This document shows positions 46,941-57,611 of a DNA stretch of 64,000 nucleotides, in pieces. Within the stretch, counting starts at the first letter, position 1. Each line of letters opens with the position of its first letter. Below the pieces are notes generated by a model. The model did not search any database, was not told the origin of the DNA, and was given only the letters and a program-made list of their open reading frames with translations. This DNA is from Pleurodeles waltl (Eukaryota; Chordata; Amphibia; Caudata; Salamandridae). Made by a program: the position numbers and the translations under genes. The stretch covers positions 336,715,177 through 336,779,176 of the forward strand of contig NC_090448.1 in assembly GCF_031143425.1 (NCBI RefSeq), written 5' to 3'.

Positions 46941-49093
46941 GCAGTGGGTGCCCCATGTTTTCTGTTCTGCTTTATGTCACAGAGCCAAAGGCTTCCTCCT
47001 TGGTTGAGATAGGATGCACCATAGGTGTAATACAGCAAAATGTGGCTGATGCTAAAACCTAAAATCATTAGTTGCTACAACAATTTGAGGAGGTTACACA
47101 GAAATTGAAGAGGCTACAGTTAATTAAAATACCAAAGACAGAGACAACACCTAGTCCCTCTAGTATGTCCACGTAAATCACCAAGGGTACACACAAGCTA
47201 CAGGCAGGTTTCAAGTTCCACTACCCACAATCACCCTCCTATTGTGCTGGTGTCTCTAGAGAGTTTTTCTGATGATCCTAGTCACATGGGACAATTTATC
47301 AATCAGTTCACTCTTCATTTCCTATGCAGGCCTACAGTCGTCCTTACACAAGTATTTAAGGTAGTCTTTGTGTTATCATATTTGGCAGGAGAAATGTAAT
47401 GATCCATGTCTTTAATAGCTCAGACAAGTCTTTTTCTCTATGTTGTTGAAACAATTTGAACAAACTCTGTGGTATATTGGATAGAAGGTAATTTGCAACT
47501 GCATTAACATACACTTACTAAAGTAAAGCAAGGTAATAAAAAGCTCCTACTTTATTTGACCCAATGTCAGCATTTGATACTGGAGACTGAATGGGTTACA
47601 GAAAAAAGAGCAAGACTCTTTCATAAGGGCTTAAATGTAGAATTGATGTAAGATGTAAAATAGTCACTCAGTTTACCTAAAGCCCTACCAATTGTGAAGA
47701 ATTCATTTCGTGTTACAAATTATTCATCAGATGGTAGAAAGACTGAGCAAAGAGAAACGTAAAAAGTGAACTTATAGAATATGTGAAGGATCACATTTGG
47801 AACCAACAATAGAAACAGTAAAACGTTCTTTGTGCGACTTAATGCAGATAGGGACTTTATGTTCATCCTTACCTAAGGAAGAAAGGCAACAAAGGCACGT
47901 ACGCACTGTGGTTCTGATAAATATGTGATAAAATTGTGACAAAGCATTCCTGGCTGAGTGTCAAGCTTGGATTAAAGGACTACTTTACTGCTGGGAATCC
48001 TCAAACTTCTGATCACTCTATGCTGATGACAAGATGCACAGGCACAACAATTGTAGTTAATGAGGTAAAGAATGGGGGAAGGGAGAGACACAAGTGTCAC
48101 TTATCTTCAACTTCAGATCGTCAGAGGAATGGATAGGCTAAGGAAGCAATGTGGTCCAGATAGTAAAAGAACATTTAACAGTAAGGAAAGTACATTACCG
48201 GAAGTATTTGAACAAATAGACAATAATTCTCAATGCTTAACGTACCCTCTTGCATGCTGGGCTGTAATGAGCCCCATGCCATCCTGCATACAAGCGTAAA
48301 GCCCCTGGATACCAAGGAGGGTTCAAACTATAGGAGGAGGTATTGCACAAACAGTATGCACTGAGAATACCCTGCCTACTTCCGCTAACCAAAGGGGATC
48401 AGAAAAATGAGAAAAGGTGACAAACTAGATGAAATTGAAAACCACAGAACAAATAAAATGTTGCCAGGAAATTACTGCTTGCTTTCCTCAGGACTAAAAG
48501 CCCCACTATCCATGCTTCCCCAGACATGTTCTTCCTAACATGGAAATGAGAACACAGTTAGGTTAGCCGGCTAGTATTTACTCCTAGTTTACACAACCAG
48601 TCTTCCAAGTTTTCAATACACCTTTTAGCCGGGTCTCCTATTATATTCCAAGGCACATGGGAAATAGATTCATCCCATATTCACCCATGATTTCTATACC
48701 CTTCCTCTTAGCGTGTCATGGTACATCCCCATGTGGTCGACCTGACTGTTTCCTCTGGCATCTATGTTCTGTCATAGTAGAAATACTCAGAATGTTAGGT
48801 GTTGAGGTCTTACCACTCTCTACAGATCGGGATAACATGTTCACCTTATCATGAAACTTTTCAGGTACATAAGTGATCTTATAATGGAAGTAGGACATGG
48901 CTAATTACCACCAACCATAAAGTACAATTGCACACTTCAAGGATGTGAGACATAACAAATTCTTGTGATCTGTCTACACTGAAAATTCATGAATTGCTCT
49001 CTTGAGACAGTGTTGCCAATGTGCAAAGGAGTACTTAATAGCTGGTCATTCTCTCTAATAACTAGTGTCAGCAATGAAACTGGTCTTACTGTC
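46941..49093. other. Unassigned sequence, possibly including decayed retroelement
   Basis: Several short plus-strand frames (47936-48136, 48072-48299, 48657-48854) carry no motif I can name. The stretch leads directly into chromodomain remnants of a Gypsy element at 49094, so parts of it may be decayed Gypsy gag or pol, but I could not confirm any domain. Confidence 0.35.
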
Positions 49094-49460
49094 AACCATG
49101 AAGATAAGTCCAGTGTTCATGTTGCCTTAAAAAACCTGGTTCTAGACAACACTAGACTGATGCATCTGCCTCTAGTATTTTCTTGTTCTGACCTTAAATA
49201 CAAGGCAATAGCTATAATAGATTCCCTCATGTCTAAGGAATCTTTACAATATTTTGGTGACTACAAACTGAAGAGCAAACCATGAAGATATGTCCAGTTT
49301 TTCATACTGCCTTACCCAAACCACTGCTAGGCAGACTGGTGCTTCCTCCTCTTCCAGTATTGTCTAGTTTGGAGCCTGAATACAGGGTACAAATAATATT
49401 AGATTCCCTCAGGTCTATGGAATCTTTATGACATCTGGTCGATCGGAAGGAATGTATTCC
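49094..49460 (+). pseudogene. Tandemly duplicated Gypsy integrase C-terminus/chromodomain remnant
   Basis: Two direct copies of about 184 bp start at 49094 and 49278, both with AACCATGAAGATA. The second reads CPVFHTALPKPLL, then LEPEYRVQIILDSLRSMESL and CIPEK, matching the linker (HPVFH) and chromodomain of chromovirus integrases. The first copy reads more diverged (DLKYKAIAIIDSLMSKESLQ). Both contain stops or shifts. The chromodomain would have guided integration to marked chromatin. This is not the same element as the Gypsy at 51.5 kb. Confidence 0.6.
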
Positions 49461-49529
49461 TGAGAAGTGATCCTGGTAGCCTGCAGCCAATATAAATCCC
49501 TGCCTAGTGAAGAGATATCATATTGTCTG

Positions 49530-51479
49530 TTAGAAATGGGGTCTCTGGTTGGCAGTCAGTTTGCACTCTGTCCAAGCAGGGACTTACACTCTAGTCTGGG
49601 AAAGGGGGTTAGACTCCTAAGACAACCCCTGCTCACCCCCTTGGTAGCTTGGCACAGGCACTCAGGCTTATCTCAAAGACAATGTGTAAAGTTTTTGTAC
49701 CACCACACACAGGAATACAGTGAAAACACTACAAAATGGACACCAAACCAGTTTAGAAAAATAGACAATATTTATCTAAATCAAACAAGAGCAAAACCAC
49801 AAAAATCTAACATACACAAGTAAAGTTATGAATTTTTAAATAATAGAATCTGACTCGATAGAAAACAATGGAAATGTTGTTGTAACACAAAGTACCTAGT
49901 TGCGTCAAAAATAAAGCAGTACGGGTGAGCAATGCGTCGGTTTTCTCTCCCACAAGGGAGCATTGCGTTGATTTCTGGACCGGACACCTCGAGTCCCGGT
50001 GCACAGGTTCACGTTGATTTTGAAGCCCAGCGACGATGCGTGCGAAATCCGGCTGCACGGTATTGGAAAAACTGTCTGCATGGGGTTTGCGTTGTTTTCA
50101 GCAGCCACATTTGGGTGTTGAGTCATTTCTCCAGCCACGATGCAGGTGATGCACCGATTTCCCAACTGCAAAGCAGGTGGTGCATCGATTTTAGCCATGA
50201 GACGGGTGGCGTGTCATTTTAACAACCGCGTTGCAGGTGATGCATTGAAATTTTCACGGCACGGCTTTTTGTGCGTGGATATCAGTCCTTGTTCCACCAG
50301 CTTCACCTTTCAAGGGCTCAGGGACTGGGTAGGGCACCACTTGGCAGGGCAGGAGTCTTCGCAGAGAGTCCAGATGCTAGCAAAGGAAGTCTTTGATGGC
50401 CCGGAGTCTTCAAAACAGGAGGCAATCTCAGTCCAAGCCCTTGGAGACACTTCACAAGCAGGAATATACCACACAGTCTGGTCTTTGTCCTTTTTCAGGC
50501 AGAAGCAGCAACTGCAGGCCAACCCAGAAAAGCAGTCACAGGCAAAGGGGTAGTAGGCCTCCTCCAGTTCTTCAGCTCTTCTTCTTCGCAGAGGTTCCTC
50601 TTTAATCCAGAAGTAATCTGAAAATATGGGATTTTGGGTCCACTAATTATACTCCTTCCTGCCTTTGACAAACTTCAAAGGAAAGTCTCTGTTGTTCACA
50701 AGATCCTGTCTTGCCCAAACCTGGCTCTAGACTCACACCAGGGAGTTGGAGACTGCATTGTGTGAGGGCAGACACAGCCCTTTCAGATGTAAGTGAATAC
50801 TCCTCCCTCCACTCTAGCCCAGATGGCCCATCAGGATATGCAGGCTACACCCCAGCTCCCTTTGTGTGTCTGTCTAGTGGAGATTCACAAACAGCTCAAC
50901 TGTCAGTCTGACCCAGATAGGAAATACACAAGCAGGCAGAGTCACAGAACGGCTTAAGAAAGAAAATGCCCACTTTCTAAAAGTGGCATTTTTAAACTGA
51001 CAATTTAAAAACCAACTTTACCAAAATATGTATTTTTAAATTGTGAGTTCAGAGACCCCAAACTCAACATCTCTATCTGCTCTCAAAGGGGAACTGTAGT
51101 TATTTAAAGACAGCCCCCATGTTAACCTATGAGAGAGATAGGCCTTGCAACAGTGAAAAACAAATTTGGCAGTATTTCACTGTTAGGACGTGAAAGACAC
51201 ATCACTATATGACCTACCTTTAACATACACTGCACCCTGCCCATGGGGCCTACCTTAGGGGTGCCTGACATGTATAAAAAGGGAAGGTTTGGGCCTTGCA
51301 AGTGGGTACACTTGCCAGGTCGAATTGGCCATTTGAAAACTGCACACACAGACACTGCAGTGGCAGGTCTGAGCCATGTTTACAGGGCTACTCATGTGGA
51401 GGGCACAATCAGTGTTGCAGGCCCACTAGCAGCATTTGATTTACAAGCCCTGGGCACCTCTAGTGCACTTTACTAGGGA
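49530..51479. repeat. Dispersed long repeat, family B, copy split by the Gypsy element
   Basis: The repeat starts near 49530 (GAAATGGGGTCTCTGGTTGG) and runs to the CTTAC target at 51480, then continues after the Gypsy element from 56584 (TAGTAAATCAAATATGCC) to about 56800-56980. It contains the degenerate short repeats at 49925-50290. A diverged relative is at 41500-43600. No conserved coding frame. Confidence 0.5.
49925..50290 (+). repeat. Degenerate short repeats around GATGCATCGATT-like units
   Basis: Variants such as CAATGCGTCGG, GATGCACCGATT, GGTGCATCGATT and GATGCATTGAAA recur every 35-50 bp with CAGGTGATGCA-type spacers. The array is heavily diverged. The many CG and TG/CA variants suggest decay of a once CpG-rich array. 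Confidence 0.6.
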
Positions 51480-51484
51480 CTTAC

Positions 51485-52236
51485 TGTCGCGCCGCCGTGC
51501 GTGGCACGAGCCAAACATTCGGCTCGGGCCGCGGCACGAAGACGCACCGCGTCCCCAGCCTGCTGTGCACAGTACGAGGCCCCAAATTGGCCACGGGGCC
51601 TTGTTCTTTCTTAGCGCGATGCGCCTTCATGCAGGTCTGACCTCCCCCACTCACCTGTTCTTCTTCTCTTCTTCTTTTTCTGTCTCTTCATTGTGCCTTC
51701 CTTTATGTTTTTTCCTTTTCCCATATATTCCCTCTATTCCCAGCATGCCTTCGTTCCCTACTCTCTATGGCTCCTAGTCCATTATGTTCTATGTGTTTTT
51801 CCCTATCTAAGATGGTGTCCTTGTACTTCCTGTTGGTCACTTCCTGTTTTTTGGTATTTAAGGGCTGTGATTCTTTCTCTCCTTGTGCTGCAACACTTTC
51901 TGTTTGGATGGTGTCTTCGCTCCTGCTTTCTTGTATTCAATACTGGCTCATGTCTGTTCCAGTGTTTTTTCCTGTACTTTGCTCTTGTATTTACCTATTC
52001 ATTTTGCTCCTGTTTCAGGAACCTTTCCTTTTTGGAGTTTTTTCCCATTTCAGGGTTTTTACCCCTCTGGCACTACTTCTGAAGGACACAGCCTGCTCTT
52101 GGTGTTTCCATTGCCTGCAGCACCGTGGCTACCAGAAAGAGTTGCCCCTACCTGGGCCAAGGCCGAACATTCAGGAACAAGATCCTCGCCACTCATTCTG
52201 CGGACTCCAGGTTAAAGCAGCGTGTAAGTCGTGACA
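51485..52236 (+). repeat. Gypsy 5' LTR (752 bp)
   Basis: Starts TGTCGCGCC and ends GTCGTGACA. Compared by eye with the 3' LTR, it differs at roughly 20-25 positions, many of them C/T changes, plus an 18-bp segment (GCACGAAGACGCACCGCG, about 51533-51550) absent from the 3' LTR. That segment is bounded by CCGCG repeats, so it was probably deleted from the 3' LTR. The primer binding site would follow at 52237, but I could not match a tRNA. Confidence 0.92.
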
Positions 52237-52274
52237 GATTGCAGCGCCCAATACTCCTGACGACGTCTAACACC

Positions 52275-53270
52275 ATGGATGATACAGTGGCGACTGCTGC
52301 AGATCCTGATCAATCTCTTCTGGCAACCATTCACCAACAGGCTCAGGAACTGCAACAATTATGCAATGAAAATGCTGCTTTACGACAGGCTTTGTCTTTC
52401 CGCAGTGCAGATGTTCCGGCCGTCTCCACCTCCACTCCTCGTTTCTCTGGTGAACCAACTAAACTGCAAGAGTTTCTCGATGCATTAACTGTGTATTTCG
52501 CCTTCTGACCCACCCAATTCTCCCACGACAAGACAAAGGTGGGTTATCTTATCAGTTCACTATCTGGTCCTGCCTGGGCAACCCCGATGGTATCATCCAA
52601 TGACCCAGTATTATCTTACTATCCAGCCTTCGTGAATCGGTTCAAACAGATGTTTAGTCGTCCAGGATTGGAGGCCTCTGCTGAAGAAGCATTATGTGAC
52701 ATCCAACAAGGCTCTCAAGATGTCCTCCAATATATTACCCGCTTTCGACTGCTTGCGGCCGAGACAACTTGGGTGGAACGAACTCTGGTGACTTTATTCC
52801 GTAGAGGACTTAAAGAGGAGATCAAAGATGAGTTAGTACACTCCACCCGAGTTGAAGATCTTCGTGGTCTGATGGATCTAGCTCTTTCCATCGAATACCG
52901 TCTCCAAGAACGACGTATGGAGAAGAGAAAAAGTAGAGGATCTACCCAGCCAAGTACTTCACCTGTCTTTTTGCATCATCCTGAGGAACCTCGTCCTCCC
53001 GTCAGAGACACAGAAGGTGAACCTATGCAAGTGGATACTACTCGATGCCCACTTTCCGTCAGCGAGCGGGAAGAAAGACGTAAGAAAGGATTGTGCCTGT
53101 ATTGTGGTGCTGCCGGTCACATGCTTCGTACCTGCCCTGTTCGTCCTCTAAGGCCATCGGGAAATGCCACTTCCCGTCCTCTGAAAGAAGGGAGGGGACA
53201 GGATCATCTGCTATACCTTCCATCAGTTAATTCAAGGACACTGCCACAACTTTGTTTATGCTGCCTGTGA
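52275..53270 (+). pseudogene. Gypsy gag with one in-frame TGA
   Basis: The frame starts at the ATG at 52275, the first in good position after the 5' LTR, and runs to a TGA at 53268-53270. One in-frame TGA lies at 52506-52508, where related gags have a coding residue; CGA to TGA by CpG decay would explain it. The capsid-like region includes FRLLAAETTWVERTLVTLFRR without the last residues matching anything odd, and KEEIKDELVHSTRVEDL. Near the end, LCLYCGAAGHMLRTCPV is a CX2CX4HX4C zinc knuckle. Gag packages the element RNA in a cytoplasmic particle. Its 3' end overlaps the protease frame by 19 bases. Confidence 0.85.
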
Positions 53271-55186
53271 CGTTACAGTTACCTGACGGTCGTGAAGAAA
53301 GAACAAAGGCTTTACTTGATTGTGGTGCTAGTGGCATATATATGGATAAGACTTGGGCTACAACACAACAAATACCAACACGACCCAAAGAAGTCCCGGA
53401 ACAAGTTCACACAGTGGATGGATCCTTAATATCCTCTGGTCCAGTCGATACTACCACCCTGACACTAAGTTTACAATTTGGGAACCACCAAGAACACATC
53501 TCATTTGACCTAATATCATCTCCCAATCATACTATCATTTTAGGAATTCCGTGGTTCATAAGACATAACCCTTATATAAATGGGGAAACCCGGACTATTT
53601 CCTTGTCCTGACAGTTTTGTCATGAAAACTGCTCTACTTCAGATACATACTGCTCACCCAAGAGGTTGATGCCTACTGAAATTATTACAGGATGTTCCAT
53701 CAATACAGTCCAAGGAGTCCCCGATCACTATCTAGAATTTCAAGATGTATTCCAAAAACCATCCAGACCTGTGTTACACCCACATCAAGATTACGACTGT
53801 GCTATTCCCTTGGAACCTGGGGCGATCGTTCCCTTTGGGAGAATGTATTCACTCACGGAACCCAAAAGGGAAGTTCTCAAAGAGTATCTGCAAGAAAACT
53901 TGCAAAGCGGTCTTATTGTACCATCACCCTCTCCGGCAGGGGCTCCTCTCTTTTTTGTACCCAAGAAGACGAAGGATCTTCGTCCTTGTCTGGATTTTCG
54001 AGGTTTAAATAAGGTAACTATAAAAGACCGTTATCCTTTGCCCCTCATCAAGGATATTCTAGAGGCAGTCAGAGGGGCTCAACGATTTACCAAACTAGAT
54101 CTTCGTGGAGCCTACCACCTTTTGCGTATCAAAGAAGGAGACGAGTGGAAGACTGCCTTCCGAACCCCATTTGGTCATTATGAGTACAGAGTTATGCCTT
54201 TTGTTCTCACTAATGCCCCCTCAATTTTCCAAAGATTAATGGACTCTGTGTTTACTGATCTCTTGAACCATACGGTTGTCATTTACTTAGACGATATGCT
54301 TATTTACTCTAGACGTCCTGAACTTCATTTTACTCACGTGAAACAAGTCCTACAAAGACTCAGGCTACATCAACTGTCCTGTAAACCAGAAAAATGTGAG
54401 CTTGACAAGACCGAAGTCAAATATTTGGGATATCACCTTAGTCCCACTGGCATAGCTATGGACCCGGAAAAGGTACAAGCCATCCTAGACTGGCCTTCCC
54501 CTTCCTCTATTAAGGAAACACAATGTTTTCTAGGACTGGCTAATTTGTATCAACAGTTTATTTTTGACTTTGCAGAACAAACCAGCCACATAACTCAAAC
54601 TTTAAAGAAGGAGAATTTAAATAATGGCTTTGTCTGGACAAGGGCGGCTGAAACAGCTTTTCAGCGTCTAAAAAAGGCCTTCACTCAAGCACCGATATTG
54701 AGACACCCAGATACCAACAAACAATTTATTGTTGTTACTGATGCTTCTGAAAGAGCCATTGGATCTGCCTTACTCCAACAACAAGAAGATGACGGTCTTG
54801 AACATCCTGTTTTCTATTTGTCCCATGTACCCTCTGCGTCAGAACAACATTACTCAGTATTAGAAATGGAGTTATTAGCCCTGAAAACAGCCTGCCTTGA
54901 GTGGAGACAGTTCCTTATGGGTTCCAAAGAGCCCTTCGAGGTGAGAACAGACCATCGTAACCTACAATGTTTACGTAATTTTCTATGCCAGAACAGTCGT
55001 CAGGCTCGTTGGGCCTTTTTCTTCAGTCAGTATGACTTTTATGTCACCTATATTCCTGGATCCCAAAACATACTGGCCAATGCTCTGTCTCGCCGTTATC
55101 CAGATTGTACTCCTACCCCATCACAATATCTACTTGAGCCCAGTAAAATTATCGGTGTAGCTCAATCTTTCCTGACCTGTCCATAG
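53252..55186 (+). pseudogene. Gypsy pol: protease, reverse transcriptase, RNase H
   Basis: This frame is -1 relative to gag and overlaps its end. Protease: ALLDCGASGIYMD, where many relatives have a DSGA active site, and IILGIPWFIRHNP. A TGA at 53609-53611 separates it from RT in the same frame. RT: LRPCLDFRGLNKVTIKDRYP, KLDLRGAYHLLRIKEGDEWK, the catalytic box IYLDDMLIYSR (codons from 54281) and KYLGYHLSPTGI. RNase H: FIVVTDASERAIGSALLQQ, EMELLALKTACLEWRQFL and VRTDHRNLQCLRN. The frame is open for 506 codons from 53666 and ends at 55186, exactly where the integrase should begin. Apart from the TGA, the domains look intact. Confidence 0.9.
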
Positions 55187-55838
55187 TGCCTCCAAGGTCA
55201 CCCCCTTTTTCTGTTATGGCTATCATCCTACCTCTTTTCCTACTACTCCGCAGTCTACCTCTTCTCTTCCTGCTGTCACTTCATTTTCCAGACGACTGTT
55301 ACAGACTCTTAGATTGATTCGATCTAACTTGCTGAACACTAAGAGATACATGAAGAGAATAGCAGATAAGATGTGTAGTGATGCTCCAGTATATCATCTC
55401 CAGGATAAAGTCTGGCTTTCTTAAAAATGTTTGCATTTGCGACTTTCTCAGAATAAGTTCACACCTTGTTACTACGGTCCTTTCCGTATTCTTCAGCTGA
55501 TTAATCCTGTCACTGTCCGTCTTCAATTGCCTCGTACCTGGAGGATTCATCCGGTCTTTCATGTTTCCCAGCTTAAACCCTATGTACCTGATCCTTACTC
55601 TCGACAGTTTCCTTGTCCTCCTCCTTTGTTAGTGAATGATGTACCAGAATATGAGGTACAGGAAATTTGTGACTCTTGTATCTTTCACAAACGCCTTCAG
55701 TATCTGATTCATTGGAAGGGTTACCCTCTCAGTGAATGCTCTTGGGAAGACGCGTCTTCTGTTCACGCCCCTCTTCTGATTCGTCATTTTCACCACTTGT
55801 TTCCGCACAAACCTGGGCGTTCGGGGATGGGGGGGACC
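55187..55838 (+). pseudogene. Gypsy integrase C-terminal remnant with chromodomain
   Basis: Immediately after the RNase H tail, the sequence reads KVTPFFCYGYHPTSFPTTP in a new frame, a block from the far end of the integrase core. It continues through LLNTKRYMKRIADKM, then a stop (TAA) near 55424 and NKFTPCYYGPFRILQLINPV (the GPY/F module). RIHPVFHVSQLKPYVPDP leads to the chromodomain: YEVQEICDSCIF, LQYLIHWKGYPLSECSWEDA. The N-terminal zinc finger (HHCC) and the DDE catalytic core, which should occupy roughly 0.9-1 kb here, are missing. The chromodomain itself looks well preserved. Confidence 0.88.
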
Positions 55839-55841
55839 TAC

Positions 55842-56578
55842 TGTCGCGCCACCGCGCGTGGCACGAGCCAAACATTCGGCTCGGGCCGCGTCCCCAGCCT
55901 GCTGTGCACAGTACGAGGCCCCAAATTGGCCATGGGGCCTCGTTCTTTCTTAGCGCGACGCGCCTTCATGCAGGTCTGACCTCCCCCACTCACCTGTTCT
56001 TCTTCTCTTCTTCTTTTTCTGTCTCTTCATTGTGCCTTCCTTTATGTTTTTTCCTTTTCCCATATTACCCCTCTATTCCCAGCATGCCTTCGTTCCCTAC
56101 TCTCTATGGCTCCTAGTCCATTATGTTCTATGTGTTTTTCCCTATCTAAGATGGTGTCCTGGTACTTCTTGTTGGTTGCTTCCTGTTTTTTGGTATTTAA
56201 GGGCTGTGATTCTTTCTCTCCTTGTGCTGCAACACTTTCTGTTTGGATGGTGTCTTCGCTCCTGCTTTCTTGTATTCAATACTGGCTCATGTCTGTTCCA
56301 GTGTTTTTTCCTGTACTTTGCTCTTGTATTTACCTATTAATTTTGCTCCTGTTTCAGGAACCTTTCCTTTTTGGAGGTTTTTTTCCCCTTTCAGGGTTTT
56401 TTTCCCTCTGGCACTACTTCTGAAGGACACAGCCTGCTCTTGGCGTTTCCATTGCCTGCAGCACCGTGGCTACCAGAAAGAGTCGCCCCCTACCTGGGCC
56501 AAGGCTGAACATTCAGGAACAAGATCCTCGCCACTCGTTCTGCGGACTCTAGGTTTAAGCAGCGTGTAAGTCGCGACA
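55842..56578 (+). repeat. Gypsy 3' LTR (737 bp)
   Basis: Starts TGTCGCGCC, ends GTCGCGACA and is followed by CTTAC. It lacks the 18-bp segment present in the 5' LTR and has a few extra T bases in T-rich runs (near 56377-56402). The polypurine tract ends four bases upstream. Confidence 0.92.
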
Positions 56579-56583
56579 CTTAC

Positions 56584-57039
56584 TAGTAAATCAAATATGC
56601 CAATCATGGAAAAGCCAGTTGCACATACAATTTACACAGGAAGCACTTGCACTTTAGCACTGGTCAGCAGTGGTAAGCTGCCCAGAGTAACAACACCAGC
56701 AAAAACAGAGTCCAGCACATAGTCAAAGCAAGAGAATCAGAGGCAAAAAAAGATAGGAGAGACCACACCAAGAATGCCAGGTCTAACATTGTCCATCCAC
56801 ATAACTTAAGTCCTGGAGAGGGTCTTGCTTGGGGTGCAGGGATGGGATACTGTAATGGACTTGAACATCGGCTCTGTAACCATCACTATAGTTACAAATA
56901 GAAAGGTGATGATTTAGAGTGCTAATCACCTCAGATAAAACAGGAAGAACAGTTGCTCATACTAATTACGTATTATTCTGTTACACTTTAAGTCGAAACA
57001 CTCTTTAAATATCTATTTAGTTTTAAGCAATTATTCACA
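56584..57039. other. Remainder of family B repeat and unassigned flank
   Basis: From 56584 the sequence continues family B where it was cut by the Gypsy insertion. From about 56800 no recognisable feature is seen. Confidence 0.45.
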
Positions 57040-57370
57040 CTTTATTCTGGATGCATTTGATATGACGCTATCCTCACTCAAGATGTGTACCACACACAGA
57101 AAGAAAAGGTTGGATTATCCTCGTCCAACATGGAGGATGTAATCCCATGACAATTCTCATGCCATGAGTGGGATTTAAACTTGGTTGCTATTTTCAAGAG
57201 TATATAATTTACAAATATAAATATAGCCATTTATGTTCTGCAATCAGAGGCAGCCAGCACTAAATCTAAGGAAAATTATCATAATCGGTCCAAGCAGAAA
57301 GCTGTTATCTTAGATAGTGTTTCTCTTTGTTTCCCATTCCCCTTTCACCCCCAAAGCTCTCTGGTGTTCA
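57040..57370. repeat. Dispersed repeat family C, copy 2
   Basis: It carries the blocks TTATTCTGGATGCAT, TCGTCCAACATGGAGGATG, GTGGGATTTAAACTTGG, CCATTTATGTTCTGC, AGAGGCAGCCAGCACTAAA and GTGTTTCTCTTTG in uninterrupted order. Copy 1 at 45590-46940 has the same blocks split by about 1 kb. It lies just downstream (3' side) of the BSN exon, in intron. Confidence 0.6.
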
Positions 57371-57611
57371 GAATGTGGAAAACATAGCAGGTAGGGTGCA
57401 ATTACTGACATTCATGTGGATCAGGCGTTTTGTGACTTTTACCAATGCAGTTTACTTACCCACCTTAAAAAGAGTGATTGGCTAGGCTTTCTTGTCTGTG
57501 AGAAATGTCTCAAAAAGTTAGAATCATACCATACATTGTCACTGTAACCCCTGTACTAGAAATGCTTAATCTAGAGATACCACTTTTATGCAATAACATG
57601 AAAAAACATAC

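Larger units (their letters stand above)
51480..56583 (+). mobile_element. Ty3/Gypsy chromovirus with two LTRs and CTTAC target duplication
   Basis: The element proper is 51485-56578. CTTAC lies exactly on both sides (51480-51484 and 56579-56583). Both LTRs start TGTCGCG and end in GTGACA or GCGACA. Gag, protease, reverse transcriptase, RNase H and a C-terminal integrase piece with chromodomain lie between them on the plus strand. The integrase zinc-binding and catalytic core is absent. A G-rich polypurine tract (GGGGATGGGGGGGACC) precedes the 3' LTR. The element is inserted in family B repeat sequence. Stops in gag, between protease and RT, and in the integrase tail make it defective. Confidence 0.92.

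Noticed and set aside
51436..52234. Plus-strand frames in the 5' LTR (for example LLVTSCFLVFKGCDSF) with hydrophobic, signal-like sequence
   Set aside because: The same frames recur in the 3' LTR; they are LTR sequence, rich in T and C, upstream of gag.
52237..52260. Primer binding site after the Gypsy 5' LTR
   Set aside because: The sequence after the LTR does not match any tRNA 3' end that I can verify by eye, so no site was annotated.
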